Shown: positions 8,268-15,764 of the stretch, one piece after another
Position numbering within the stretch: position 1 is the stretch's first letter
Layout: every line of letters starts with the position of its first letter
Assembly: GCA_027487945.1 (NCBI GenBank)
Contig: JAIYCQ010000002.1
Coordinates: forward strand, 1-64,000
Source of the DNA: Caulobacteraceae bacterium
GTDB taxonomy: Bacteria > Pseudomonadota > Alphaproteobacteria > Caulobacterales > Caulobacteraceae
DNA: 64,000 nt
Direction of reading: 5' to 3'
Notes under the pieces: generated by a model
Databases searched by the model: none
What the model was told of the DNA's origin: nothing
The model's input: the letters and a program-made list of their open reading frames with translations, nothing else
Position numbers and translations under genes: made by a program

Positions 8268-8875
8268 GCGCCCCGCCGGACACCGTGCTGGAGGTCTCGC
8301 CTCGGGAGGCTGAGGCGATCTGTGCGGCGGTGCTGGCGGCGGACCTGTCGACCCTGGGCCCGGGGCGGTCGCTGGCCGGCCCGGCGGATGCCGCCGATCT
8401 GCTGGCCTTCCTGCTCGATCCGGAGGTGTCGGACGCCATCTACGACCTGCCCCGGCCCTTCTCGCGGGAGAGCGTCGGCCGCTGGATCGCCGACAGCGAG
8501 GCGCTGCGGCAGGAGGGCCGGCGGCTGCTGATCCTGACCCGCGACGAGACGGGCGTCATCGTCGGCTACAGCTGCGTCAGCGTCTGGCCCGACCGTTCGG
8601 CGGCCGAGCTGGCCGGCGCCCTGGCCCGAAGCCGACAGAGCGGCGGGCAGGGCGGGGCCGGGGCCCTCCACACCTTCGGCTGGATCTTCGACACGCTCGG
8701 GGTGCGGATGATGTGCCTGACCGCCGCGCTCGACAACGTGCGCTCCGCGAAGCTGATCGACGCGGCCGGCTTCGTGCGCATGGGCACGCGCGAGGCCGTG
8801 CGACCGGACGGGTCGACGCGGACGTCGATCTACTGGGAAGTCACGCGGGACCAGTGGCGGGCGCGCTGGGGGTAG
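8264..8875 (+). CDS. GNAT family acetyltransferase (RimJ/RimL type)
   Basis: A 203-residue protein starting from a GTG at 8264 inside the GTGA overlap with the previous stop. The C-terminal half has the RimJ/RimL-like pattern: GWIFDTLGVRMMCLTAALDNVRSAKLIDAAGFVRMG (read in pieces around residues 142-178), where N-x-R-S-x-x-L-x-x-x-x-G-F is the typical acetyl-CoA-site motif B. The N-terminal half is less conserved. It is the last gene of the coupled unit and is followed by a palindromic repeat. Confidence 0.8.
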   Translation: MSAPPDTVLEVSPREAEAICAAVLAADLSTLGPGRSLAGPADAADLLAFLLDPEVSDAIYDLPRPFSRESVGRWIADSEALRQEGRRLLILTRDETGVIVGYSCVSVWPDRSAAELAGALARSRQSGGQGGAGALHTFGWIFDTLGVRMMCLTAALDNVRSAKLIDAAGFVRMGTREAVRPDGSTRTSIYWEVTRDQWRARWG

Positions 8876-8882
8876 GCGCGTT

Positions 8883-8990
8883 GCGTCCTTGGACACGCCC
8901 GCTGCGCGGGTTGCTCAGGATGACGTTGAGAAGGCTATCCCTAACGTCATGCTGAGCAGCGCCGCAGGCGCGTGTCGAAGCCCGCAGGGC
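8883..8990. repeat. 108-bp palindromic intergenic element, copy A
   Basis: A palindromic element with outer arms around GCGTCCTTGGACACGCC and GGCGCGTGTCGAAG and inner arms around GCTCAGGATGACGTT and AACGTCATGCTGAGC. A second copy of identical length lies at 52836-52943. Both copies fill the space between convergent genes; here the element ends one base before the stop codon of the minus-strand thiolase. It may serve as a bidirectional transcription end or mRNA stabiliser. It resembles REP-type elements. Confidence 0.85.
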
Positions 8991-8991
8991 A

Positions 8992-10188
8992 TCAAGCCCG
9001 CTCGAACACCGCCGCGATGCCCTGGCCGCCGCCGATGCACATGGTCTCCAGGCCGTAGCGGACCTCGCGGCGCTGCATCTCGTGCAGCAGGTTGGCCAGG
9101 ATGCGGCCGCCTGTCGCGCCGATCGGGTGACCTAGGCTGATGCCGCCGCCGTTGACGTTGAGCTTGTCGCGGTCGTCCCACTTCCAGCCCTTCAGCACGG
9201 CCAGAACCTGCGGCGCGAAGGCCTCGTTCAGCTCGACCAGGTCGATGTCGCTCCAGCCCAGGCCGGTGCGGGCGAACAGGCGTTCGACGGCGGGGACCGG
9301 GCCGATGCCCATCCGCGAGGGCTCGCAGCCGGCCGCCGCCCAGCTGTGGAACCAGCCGATCGGCTCCAGGCCCAGCTCCTCCAGCTTGTCCTCGGCCACG
9401 ACCAGGCAGGCGGCGCCGGCATCGTTCTGCTGGCTGGCGTTGCCGGCGGTGATCACGCCGTCCTTCTCGATGGCGCGCAGCTTGCCGAGCGATTCCATCG
9501 TGGCGTCGGGGCGATAGCCTTCGTCGTGGGCGAAGATGACCGGATCGCCCTTCCGCTGCTTGACCGAGACCGGCACCAGCTCGTCGGCGAAGCGGTTCTC
9601 GGCCCAGGCCTTAGTGGCGCGCTGGTGGCTCATCACCGCGTACTCGTCGGCCTCCTCGCGGCTGATCTGGTAGTCGCGGGCCAGGTTGTCGGCGGTCTCG
9701 ATCATGCCGCTGATGACGCCGAACCGCTCGATCGGCTGGCTCATCACCCGGCCCCGGGCGAGGCGGTCGTGCATGGTCACCGAGCCGGCGCGAGCGCCGT
9801 TGCGCATGTCGGTGGAGTAGTACTCGACGTTGCTCATGCTTTCGCAGCCGCCGGCGATGACCACGTCGGCCGCGCCGGTCTGGATGCGCATGGCCGCGTC
9901 GATCACCGCCTGCAGGCCAGAGCCACAGCGGCGGTCCATCGAGACGCCGGGAATACCGATGGGCAGGCCGGCCTGCAGCAGCGACCAGCGGGCGATGCAG
10001 GGCGCCTCGCCGTTCGGATAGCCGTGGGCGAAGGTGACGTCGTCGATCCGCTCGGGATCGATCTTCGTGCGCTCGACCAGTTCCTTGATGATGACGCCGC
10101 CGATCTCGCCGGCGGTCATGCTCGAGAGCGCTCCCTGGAACTTGCCGACGGCGGTGCGGAGGGGGCTGACGATGGCGGCGCGGCGCAT
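8992..10188 (-). CDS. Acetyl-CoA C-acyltransferase (thiolase)
   Basis: The ATG at 10188 has GGAGAAG just upstream, giving a normal 398-residue thiolase (MRRAAIVSPLRTAVGKFQGA). The nucleophilic cysteine is Cys88 in MDRRCGSGLQAV. The other catalytic residues are His354 in GHPIGATGG and Cys384 in CIGGGQG. It cleaves 3-ketoacyl-CoA (beta-oxidation) or condenses acyl-CoAs. The SDR upstream at 10348-11265, on the same strand, could supply the 3-hydroxyacyl-CoA dehydrogenase step. Specificity (degradative FadA type or biosynthetic PhaA type) is not fixed by the sequence, though the neighbourhood favours degradation. Confidence 0.93.
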   Translation of the reverse strand: MRRAAIVSPLRTAVGKFQGALSSMTAGEIGGVIIKELVERTKIDPERIDDVTFAHGYPNGEAPCIARWSLLQAGLPIGIPGVSMDRRCGSGLQAVIDAAMRIQTGAADVVIAGGCESMSNVEYYSTDMRNGARAGSVTMHDRLARGRVMSQPIERFGVISGMIETADNLARDYQISREEADEYAVMSHQRATKAWAENRFADELVPVSVKQRKGDPVIFAHDEGYRPDATMESLGKLRAIEKDGVITAGNASQQNDAGAACLVVAEDKLEELGLEPIGWFHSWAAAGCEPSRMGIGPVPAVERLFARTGLGWSDIDLVELNEAFAPQVLAVLKGWKWDDRDKLNVNGGGISLGHPIGATGGRILANLLHEMQRREVRYGLETMCIGGGQGIAAVFERA

Positions 10189-10211
10189 GGGACTTCTCCG
10201 AGATTTTCCCG

Positions 10212-10329
10212 CCCCTTCATGGGGAGGGTGGCCCGAAGGGCCGGGTGGGGGATAACGACGCCGCGCCGGAGTGGCTGGCTGCTGCCCCACCCTCGGCTGC
10301 TGCGCAGCCTCTCCCTCCCCATGAAGGGG
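10212..10329. repeat. Inverted-repeat element with perfect 17-bp arms
   Basis: CCCCTTCATGGGGAGGG at 10212-10228 is the exact reverse complement of CCCTCCCCATGAAGGGG at 10313-10329. Further GC-rich palindromes lie between (GTGGCCC/GGGCC, and CCCCACCC pairing with GGGTGGGG). It sits between two minus-strand genes of one probable operon, so it could cause partial termination or 3' stabilisation of the SDR message. It is a different family from the 108-bp element. Confidence 0.85.
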
Positions 10330-10347
10330 AGGGAAGTCGGTGGCGTA

Positions 10348-11265
10348 TCAGATCGGGTCGTAGGGGAACACGGACGCCGAGGCGCCGGTGTCGAAGAAGC
10401 TGTTCTTCATGGCCGGGAGGGCCACGTCGAGCAGCGAGCGAGGGGTCCAGCCGTCGAGGTTGGCCATGTTGCGGACCGGCCGCGGCTGGTCGAACAGGAT
10501 GACCTCGTTGCCGCGCACGGCGAAGATCTGGCCGCTGACGTCCTTGGCCTCGGGGGAGGCGAGGGCGACGGCCAGCTGGGCCACCTGGTCGGCGCGCATG
10601 GCGTTCTTCATGCGGTCGACGCGCAGGGCGGACGCCTCGTCCTTGACCGGGATGGTGGCGATCATGCGCGTCCAGGCGAAGGGCGCGATGATGTTGGAGC
10701 GGACGTTCTTGATCGCCCCCTCCATCGCCAGGATGCGCGAGAGGCCCATCACGCCGAGCTTGGCGGCGGCGTAGTTGGCCTGGCCGATGTTGCCGATCAG
10801 GCCGCTGGTCGAGGTGAAGTGGACGTAAGAGCCTTCCTGCTGGTCGCGGAACAGCTCCACCGAGGCGCGGGAGACGTTGTAGGCGCCGCGCAGGTGGACC
10901 TCGATGACCTTGTCCCAGTCCTCGTCGTCCATCTTGTGGAACATCTTGTCGCGCAGGATGCCGGCCGGATTGATGATGGCGTGCAGGCCGCCGAAGGTGT
11001 CCTTCGCCTGCTCGACCATGCCCCTCACCGCGGCCATGCTGGACACGCTGTCGGAGTTGGCCACGGCCTCGCCGCCGGCGGCGTTGATTTCGTTTGCCGT
11101 CTGCTGGGCCGGACCGGCGTCGCCCTCGTCGCCGCCGCCGACGCTGCCGCCCAGGTCGTTGACGACCACCTTGGCGCCCTCGCGCGCCGCGAGCAGGGCG
11201 CACTCCTTGCCGATGCCGCCGGCGGCGCCGGTGACCAGAACAACCTTGCCTTCAAGCACGCCCAT
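10348..11265 (-). CDS. SDR family oxidoreductase, 3-hydroxyacyl-CoA dehydrogenase-like (HSD17B4 type)
   Basis: A 305-residue SDR with AAGGGAGA upstream of the ATG at 11265. It has TGAAGGIG (residues about 13-20), a long acidic/glycine insert after VVVNDLGGSVGGG, and catalytic STSG with NYAAAK. This arrangement is that of the dehydrogenase domain of peroxisomal multifunctional enzyme 2 (HSD17B4) and related bacterial proteins. The normally conserved NNAG reads INPAG here, a variation of the structural motif. The extended C-terminus (after VRGNEVILF) is usual for this subgroup. It lies upstream of the thiolase on the same strand and could feed it with 3-ketoacyl-CoA. Confidence 0.88.
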   Translation of the reverse strand: MGVLEGKVVLVTGAAGGIGKECALLAAREGAKVVVNDLGGSVGGGDEGDAGPAQQTANEINAAGGEAVANSDSVSSMAAVRGMVEQAKDTFGGLHAIINPAGILRDKMFHKMDDEDWDKVIEVHLRGAYNVSRASVELFRDQQEGSYVHFTSTSGLIGNIGQANYAAAKLGVMGLSRILAMEGAIKNVRSNIIAPFAWTRMIATIPVKDEASALRVDRMKNAMRADQVAQLAVALASPEAKDVSGQIFAVRGNEVILFDQPRPVRNMANLDGWTPRSLLDVALPAMKNSFFDTGASASVFPYDPI

Positions 11266-11325
11266 GCCGGGTCTCCCTTGGACTATTCTTGCGCGTTGGC
11301 CGCGATCTAGGCCGCCGACGCAGCG

Positions 11326-12576
11326 TCACGCAAGCCTGTCGGCCTTACGAAGCTCGGGGAACAGCCTGGCCCAAAGTCCTGTGACGACCAGCGCCCCGAC
11401 GCCGCCCCAGACCACGGCCGCCACCGGTCCTATGAACCGCGCCACCACCCCGCCGCGGAACTCGCCCAGCTCGTTGGAGGCGCCGATGAACAGCGACGAC
11501 ACCGTCGCCACGCGGCCGCGCATGTGGTCGGGCGTGACCAGCTGGATCAGGGTCTGGCGGATGTAGACGCTGATCATGTCCGCCGCGCCCAGGATGACCA
11601 GCGCTGTGACCGACAGCCACATCACCTTCGAGGCGCCGAACACCACCGTGCCGACGCAGAAGATGCCCACGGAGACGAACATGATCATCCCGGCCTTGCC
11701 GCGGATCGGGACGGCGGCCAGGTAGAAGGCCATGGCGGCGGCGCCGATGGCGGGACCCGCGCGCAGGATGCCGAAGCCCTCCGGTCCCACATGCAGAACG
11801 TCGCGGGCGTAGACGGGCAGCATGGCGGTGGCGCCGGCCAGGATAACGGCGGCCAGATCCAGCGAGATGGCGCCGAAGACGATCTTGTTGGTCCAGACGT
11901 AGACCAGCCCCTCCTTCATCAGCGCCCAGCGCGAGCCGGGCTGCACCTCGGGTCTGGTGTTCGAGCGGATCAGCAGGATGGTCAGGCCGGCGATGACATA
12001 GAAGACCAGCGCCACGGCGTAGGACCACCCCGTCGACCAGGCGACCAGCACCCCGCCCAGCGCCGGCCCGGCGATGGAGGCGGTCTGCCAGGCCAGGCTG
12101 TTCCAGGCGATGGCCCGGGGCAGCAGCGCGCGCGGCACGAGCATGGGTCCCATCGCCGTATTGGCCGGGGCAAAGAAGGCGCGGCAGACGCCGAACAGAA
12201 AGGCCGCGCCCAGCAGCAGCGGGATCGAGTCGTTCCCGGTCAGGGTCGCGACCATAAGGAGGGCGGCGATGGCGATCTCGCCCGCATAGGTGAACTTCAG
12301 GATGGTCCGCCGATCATAGCGGTCGGCGGTCTCCCCGGCCGGCAGGGCCAGCAGCAGCACCGGCACGAACGAGACCAGTCCGATCAGGCTGACCATGAAG
12401 GCGGCGCGGGGCACGTCCATGGTCTCGCGGGCGAGGCTGTAGACGTGCCAGCCCAGCGCCACCGACTGGATCTGCACGCCCAGCACGGCCGTCCAGCGCG
12501 ACAGCCAGAAGCGAACGAAATCGCCCTGCCGGAGCAGGGCGCGCATGGACGTGTCGGATTCGGTGGGCTCGGACAT
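11326..12576 (-). CDS. MFS transporter (EntS/MFS_3-like)
   Basis: A 416-residue polytopic membrane protein starting at ATG 12576 with AAGGGAT upstream. It has about 12 hydrophobic segments, and the MFS loop 2-3 motif appears as ALPAGETADRYDRRTIL (G-x-x-x-D-R-x-x-R). The N-terminal pattern FRFWLSRWTAVLGVQIQSVALGWHVY-like (near residues 20-45) fits the enterobactin-exporter-like MFS_3 subgroup. It probably exports a small molecule by proton antiport. It lies upstream of the SDR-thiolase genes on the same strand, separated by 60 bases. Confidence 0.9.
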   Translation of the reverse strand: MSEPTESDTSMRALLRQGDFVRFWLSRWTAVLGVQIQSVALGWHVYSLARETMDVPRAAFMVSLIGLVSFVPVLLLALPAGETADRYDRRTILKFTYAGEIAIAALLMVATLTGNDSIPLLLGAAFLFGVCRAFFAPANTAMGPMLVPRALLPRAIAWNSLAWQTASIAGPALGGVLVAWSTGWSYAVALVFYVIAGLTILLIRSNTRPEVQPGSRWALMKEGLVYVWTNKIVFGAISLDLAAVILAGATAMLPVYARDVLHVGPEGFGILRAGPAIGAAAMAFYLAAVPIRGKAGMIMFVSVGIFCVGTVVFGASKVMWLSVTALVILGAADMISVYIRQTLIQLVTPDHMRGRVATVSSLFIGASNELGEFRGGVVARFIGPVAAVVWGGVGALVVTGLWARLFPELRKADRLA

Positions 12577-12621
12577 GGATCAAATCCCTTTGCGCCCGGA
12601 AACCGCGTCTCGCAACCGTCG

Positions 12622-12650
12622 TTGACGCGCGCGGCAGCGGTGCGTATGTG
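12622..12650 (+). promoter_or_regulatory. Candidate sigma-70-type promoter
   Basis: TTGACG at 12622-12627, a 17-base spacer, then TATGTG at 12645-12650. It faces the GNAT gene at 12795, leaving a leader of about 140 bases. The -10 is only moderately good, so this remains a candidate. Confidence 0.35.
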
Positions 12651-12794
12651 CGCCGCCTCTGTCACGGTGGAACGAGGGCGCTATGCGCAGCCTCCGACGA
12701 ACGATCCGCCGCGCGCGCCGCGCGGACGTCTGACCGCCCCCGCCTCCGAAGGCGCGGGGCTCCGTTCCCCTGTTCCTTCCGTGAAGCTTCCGAC

Positions 12795-13292
12795 ATGACC
12801 GACATCGCCTACCGGCCCGAAGGGCCGCACGACGCTCCCCTGATCGACACCCTGATCGACCGCGCCTTCGGCCCCGGACGCCATGCGAAAGCCGCTGAAC
12901 GTCTGCGGGAGACCAACAGCCTGCTGCCCGACCTGTCCTTCACCGCCTGGGACGGCGGGCGGCTGGTCGGATCGGTGCGCATGTGGCCGGTGGCCATCGG
13001 CGAGGCTCCGGTGGTCTTCCTCGGCCCCATCGCGGTGGAGGCTCAGATGCGCAAGCACCGCATCGGCCAGACCCTGGTCGAGATGGCCTGCCAGGCGGCG
13101 GCCGAGGGAGGCTGGGCGGCTGTGCTGCTCGTCGGCGACGCCCCCTACTTCGAGCGCGTCGGCTTCTCGGCCGCGCCGGCGAAGGGCGTGGTGATGCCCG
13201 GGCCGGTCGACCAGCGCCGCGTGCTGCTGAAGGCCCTGCGCGAGGGCGGGGCCGACGGGCTGGCAGGGCTCGTCTCGGCCTCCGCCGCCTAG
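12795..13292 (+). CDS. GNAT family N-acetyltransferase (YhbS-like)
   Basis: A 165-residue acetyltransferase beginning MTDIAYRPEGPHDAPLIDTL. It has FLGPIAVEAQMRKHRIGQTLVEMA-type motif A (residues about 75-98; R-K-H-R-I-G-Q-T loop) and VLLVGDAPYFERVGF motif B. The LGPIAV...G-D-x-x-Y-x-x-x-G-F pattern is that of the YhbS group of predicted acetyltransferases. The ATG at 12795 has only a weak GTGAAG upstream. Its stop codon is shared with the convergent desaturase gene: CTAG at 13289-13292 provides TAG on both strands. Confidence 0.87.
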   Translation: MTDIAYRPEGPHDAPLIDTLIDRAFGPGRHAKAAERLRETNSLLPDLSFTAWDGGRLVGSVRMWPVAIGEAPVVFLGPIAVEAQMRKHRIGQTLVEMACQAAAEGGWAAVLLVGDAPYFERVGFSAAPAKGVVMPGPVDQRRVLLKALREGGADGLAGLVSASAA

Positions 13293-14179
13293 AGCTTCTC
13301 CAGGTCGCAGCCGCGCGCCTCGAGGATCGGTCTCAGCGCCCGGTAGGCCGCCGGCGTCCGCATCAGCGGAATGCGCGGATACAGGTGATGCACGATGTGG
13401 AACTGCATGCCCATCGACCCGATGTTACCGACAGCGCTGCGGAAGGCGCGGGTGTCGCGGTAGCGACCCCGCCCGGTCCCGGGGTGATGCGGCGCCCAGC
13501 TGAGGAAGAACTCGATGTAGGTGACGCCGATGTGCCGCGGCAGCCACCACAACAGCGCCGCCTCCAGCGCGTGTCCGGTCCAGGCCATGGCGAACAGCAC
13601 TCCGAGATAGCCCAGTTGCGCCGCCAGCGCCTGAAGGCCGGCCGTCTGGGCCTCCGGCGTGCCGAGGCGGGCGAGACAGTCCCCATACGCGGACTGAGCG
13701 GTCGACCCGGGCTGTCGCCGGGCGATGCTGTTGGCGATCGACTGCCACGGGCCGGCGGCCTTGGTGCCGATGTCCGGGTCAAGCACCGGATCGTTGCAGT
13801 GGGTGTGGTGCTCGTAGTGGGTCAACCGTGCGACCTGGTAGGGCAGCACGAGCGGAATGGTCGAGAGGTACCCGACCAGCTCGTTGAGCCAGAACAGCGG
13901 TTCACCCTCGCGGGCGATGATCCGGTGCTGCGCCTCGTGCGACGGCAGGTAGCTGAGCATCACGTTCAGGATCGCAACCGGGAAGGCGATCCAGAGGGGC
14001 AGCAGGCCGCTCAGCGTCAGCGGCCATAGCGACAACCAGACGGCAAGGTTGCCCAGGCCCCAGGCGATGGATCCCCAGGGCAGGCCGCCCATGAACTGGT
14101 CAGCCACCGTCTTCTCGAGACGGTTCAGCGCCCTGGGGTCCATCGCGCGCAAGGCCGCAACATCGGGAACCGCAACCAT
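13289..14179 (-). CDS. Membrane fatty acid desaturase
   Basis: A 296-residue integral membrane di-iron enzyme. The three histidine boxes are HEAQH, HYEHHTH and HIVHH (in QFHIVHHLYPRIP), as in fatty acid desaturase/hydroxylase families. Hydrophobic pairs lie between boxes one and two and before box three. The ATG at 14179 overlaps the stop of a small membrane protein gene (TGATG), which fixes the start and implies translational coupling; a longer upstream frame has no family-like sequence. It probably desaturates or hydroxylates a lipid acyl chain; a carotenoid oxygenase is a less likely alternative. Its 3' end shares CTAG with the convergent GNAT gene. Confidence 0.88.
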   Translation of the reverse strand: MVAVPDVAALRAMDPRALNRLEKTVADQFMGGLPWGSIAWGLGNLAVWLSLWPLTLSGLLPLWIAFPVAILNVMLSYLPSHEAQHRIIAREGEPLFWLNELVGYLSTIPLVLPYQVARLTHYEHHTHCNDPVLDPDIGTKAAGPWQSIANSIARRQPGSTAQSAYGDCLARLGTPEAQTAGLQALAAQLGYLGVLFAMAWTGHALEAALLWWLPRHIGVTYIEFFLSWAPHHPGTGRGRYRDTRAFRSAVGNIGSMGMQFHIVHHLYPRIPLMRTPAAYRALRPILEARGCDLEKL

Positions 14180-14373
14180 CAGAGCCACCGCCCGGTCAGG
14201 ACGGCCACCCCGCCCCAGGCCCCGCCGATGACCATGCCGACGGCGAGCGGTGCGAGCCCCCAGGGCGGCGCCCAGCCGGCCAGGGTCAGCAGCTGGGCGA
14301 CGAGCGGTCCGAGAAAGCCGAGCCCGAACAGGAGAGGCATGATCCTGAACAGGCCTCCGAGGATTCTTCGCAT
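14179..14373 (-). CDS. Small two-helix membrane protein coupled to the desaturase
   Basis: A 64-residue protein with a strong GGGAGCGG site before its ATG at 14373. It has two hydrophobic segments, about residues 12-33 (PLLFGLGFLGPLVAQLL) and 40-60 (LAPLAVGMVIGGAWGGVAVL), joined by a short tryptophan/proline turn. Its TGA overlaps the desaturase ATG by one base, so the two are co-translated. I do not recognise the family; a partner, assembly factor or regulator of the desaturase is possible from position only. Confidence 0.75.
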   Translation of the reverse strand: MRRILGGLFRIMPLLFGLGFLGPLVAQLLTLAGWAPPWGLAPLAVGMVIGGAWGGVAVLTGRWL

Positions 14374-14432
14374 GGCATTCCGCTCCCGGGGTTTTTCCGC
14401 CGTCGTCAGGCGGGGCGCTCTTTCCGCGAAGA

Positions 14433-14446
14433 TGACACATGCGTCA
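14433..14446. promoter_or_regulatory. Near-palindromic candidate operator TGACACAT-GCGTCA
   Basis: TGACACATGCGTCA (14433-14446) matches its reverse complement at 12 of 14 positions. It lies in the 145-base divergent gap between the desaturase unit (minus) and the DUF1285 gene (plus), a natural place for a regulator site. GTCACTTT follows its right arm; the same GTCACTTT occurs in the 15710-15731 palindrome. Confidence 0.35.
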
Positions 14447-14518
14447 CTTTTGGCAACGGATGGTCGAACGCAGCGACGAGTTGCTTTCCCCGGCGCGAGA
14501 GGCCTCTACATTGGCGGC

Positions 14519-15064
14519 ATGAGCCAGCCGTCCCAAGGTCTCGATTCCGTCCTCGCCGCCGCCAAACAGGCGCCGGGCCGCGGGTTGCCGCCGGTGCATC
14601 TGTGGAATCCGGCCCACTGTGGCGAGATCGACATCCGCATCCGCAAGGACGGCGTCTGGTTCCACGAGGGCACGCCGATCGGCCGCGAAGCGCTGGTGCG
14701 GCTGTTCTCGACCGTGCTGCGGCTGGATCCGGACGGCTATCACCTGGTCACGCCGGTCGAGAAGATGAAGATCGTCGTCGAGGACGCGCCCTTCATCGCC
14801 GTGCGCGTCGACCGCGACGGCGAGGCCCTGCGCTTCCTGACCAATGTCGGCGACGAGGTCGAGGCCGGACCGGACAACCCGATCCGCGTCGAGATGGATC
14901 CGGTGACCGGCGAGCCGCGCCCCTATGTCCACGTCCGGCGGGGGCTGGAGGCGCTGATCGCCCGGCCGGTGTTCTATGAGCTGGTCGAGATGGCGCAGGA
15001 GCGCGACGGCGTCATGGGCGTCGTATCGAACGGCGCCTGGTTCGCGGTGGGGCCGGCGGCGTGA
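14519..15064 (+). CDS. DUF1285 family protein
   Basis: A 181-residue protein from ATG 14519. It contains the DUF1285 features: CGEIDIRIRKDGVWFHEGTPIGR near the N-terminus (residues about 36-58), LFSTVLRLDPDGYHLVTPVEK, and VDAPFIAV-like EDAPFIAVRV. The family is soluble, conserved in alphaproteobacteria, and has no settled function. It overlaps the Nudix gene by GTGA. The order DUF1285-CoA pyrophosphatase-CCA transferase is common in the class, which supports the assignment. Confidence 0.88.
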   Translation: MSQPSQGLDSVLAAAKQAPGRGLPPVHLWNPAHCGEIDIRIRKDGVWFHEGTPIGREALVRLFSTVLRLDPDGYHLVTPVEKMKIVVEDAPFIAVRVDRDGEALRFLTNVGDEVEAGPDNPIRVEMDPVTGEPRPYVHVRRGLEALIARPVFYELVEMAQERDGVMGVVSNGAWFAVGPAA

Positions 15065-15705
15065 ACCCGAACGCTCCGGCCGACGAGCTGCGCGACTGGA
15101 TCGGCCGCCGCCTCGACCCGGTCGATGCGCCGACGCCATCCCGGGAGGCCCGGTCGGACTTCGACCTCAACCCGATGATGAATACGGGCGAGCCGATCGC
15201 CGTGCGGCCGGCCGCCGTCCTCGTCGGGTTGATCGAGCGCAGGGAAGGGCTCTCGGTCCTGCTGACCCGGCGCTCCGACACCCTGCGCAGCCATACGGGC
15301 CAGGTGGCCTTTCCCGGCGGTCGCATGGACCCGGGCGAGACGCCCTGGCAGGCTGCGCTGCGCGAGGCGGAGGAAGAGGTGGGCCTGTCGCCGTCGCACG
15401 TCTCGCTGGCTGGCCTGTCGACGCCCTACCGCACCGGCACCGGCTTCCTGGTCACGCCGGTGGTCGGGTTCGTGCCGCCGGACCTGTCGTTCACGCCCAA
15501 TCCGCACGAGGTGGCCGATGTCTTCGAGACGCCCTTCGGCTTCCTGATGGACCCTGCCAACTACGAGCGCCGTCACTACGACCTTCCCGATGGCCAACGC
15601 CGCCACTTCTACGCCATGACCTGGGAAAACCAGCTGATCTGGGGCGCGACCGCGGGCATGCTGCGGGCGCTCTACGACCGGCTGTACGGCGCGACGGCGG
15701 CCTGA
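15061..15705 (+). CDS. CoA pyrophosphatase (Nudix hydrolase)
   Basis: A 214-residue Nudix protein starting with GTG 15061 in a GTGA overlap. The Nudix box reads GRMDPGETPWQAALREAEEEVG and the CoA-specific motif just before it is LTRRSDTLRSHTGQVAFPGG. This pair identifies the YeaB/NudL-type enzymes that split CoA to 3',5'-ADP and 4'-phosphopantetheine. It is translationally coupled to DUF1285 and followed by cca after a short gap that contains a perfect inverted repeat. Confidence 0.92.
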   Translation: MNPNAPADELRDWIGRRLDPVDAPTPSREARSDFDLNPMMNTGEPIAVRPAAVLVGLIERREGLSVLLTRRSDTLRSHTGQVAFPGGRMDPGETPWQAALREAEEEVGLSPSHVSLAGLSTPYRTGTGFLVTPVVGFVPPDLSFTPNPHEVADVFETPFGFLMDPANYERRHYDLPDGQRRHFYAMTWENQLIWGATAGMLRALYDRLYGATAA

Positions 15706-15709
15706 CTTC

Positions 15710-15731
15710 AAAGTGACGCGGTGGTCACTTT
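15710..15731. promoter_or_regulatory. Perfect inverted repeat AAAGTGAC-N6-GTCACTTT
   Basis: AAAGTGAC at 15710-15717 and GTCACTTT at 15724-15731 form a perfect 8-bp palindrome with a 6-base spacer, between the Nudix stop (15705) and cca start (15765). There is no T tract, so a terminator is unlikely. It looks like a transcription-factor operator controlling cca, or a weak mRNA hairpin. Confidence 0.5.
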
Positions 15732-15764
15732 CCACCCGCGCCGCGTCGTCGTAAGCCCTTGCCT

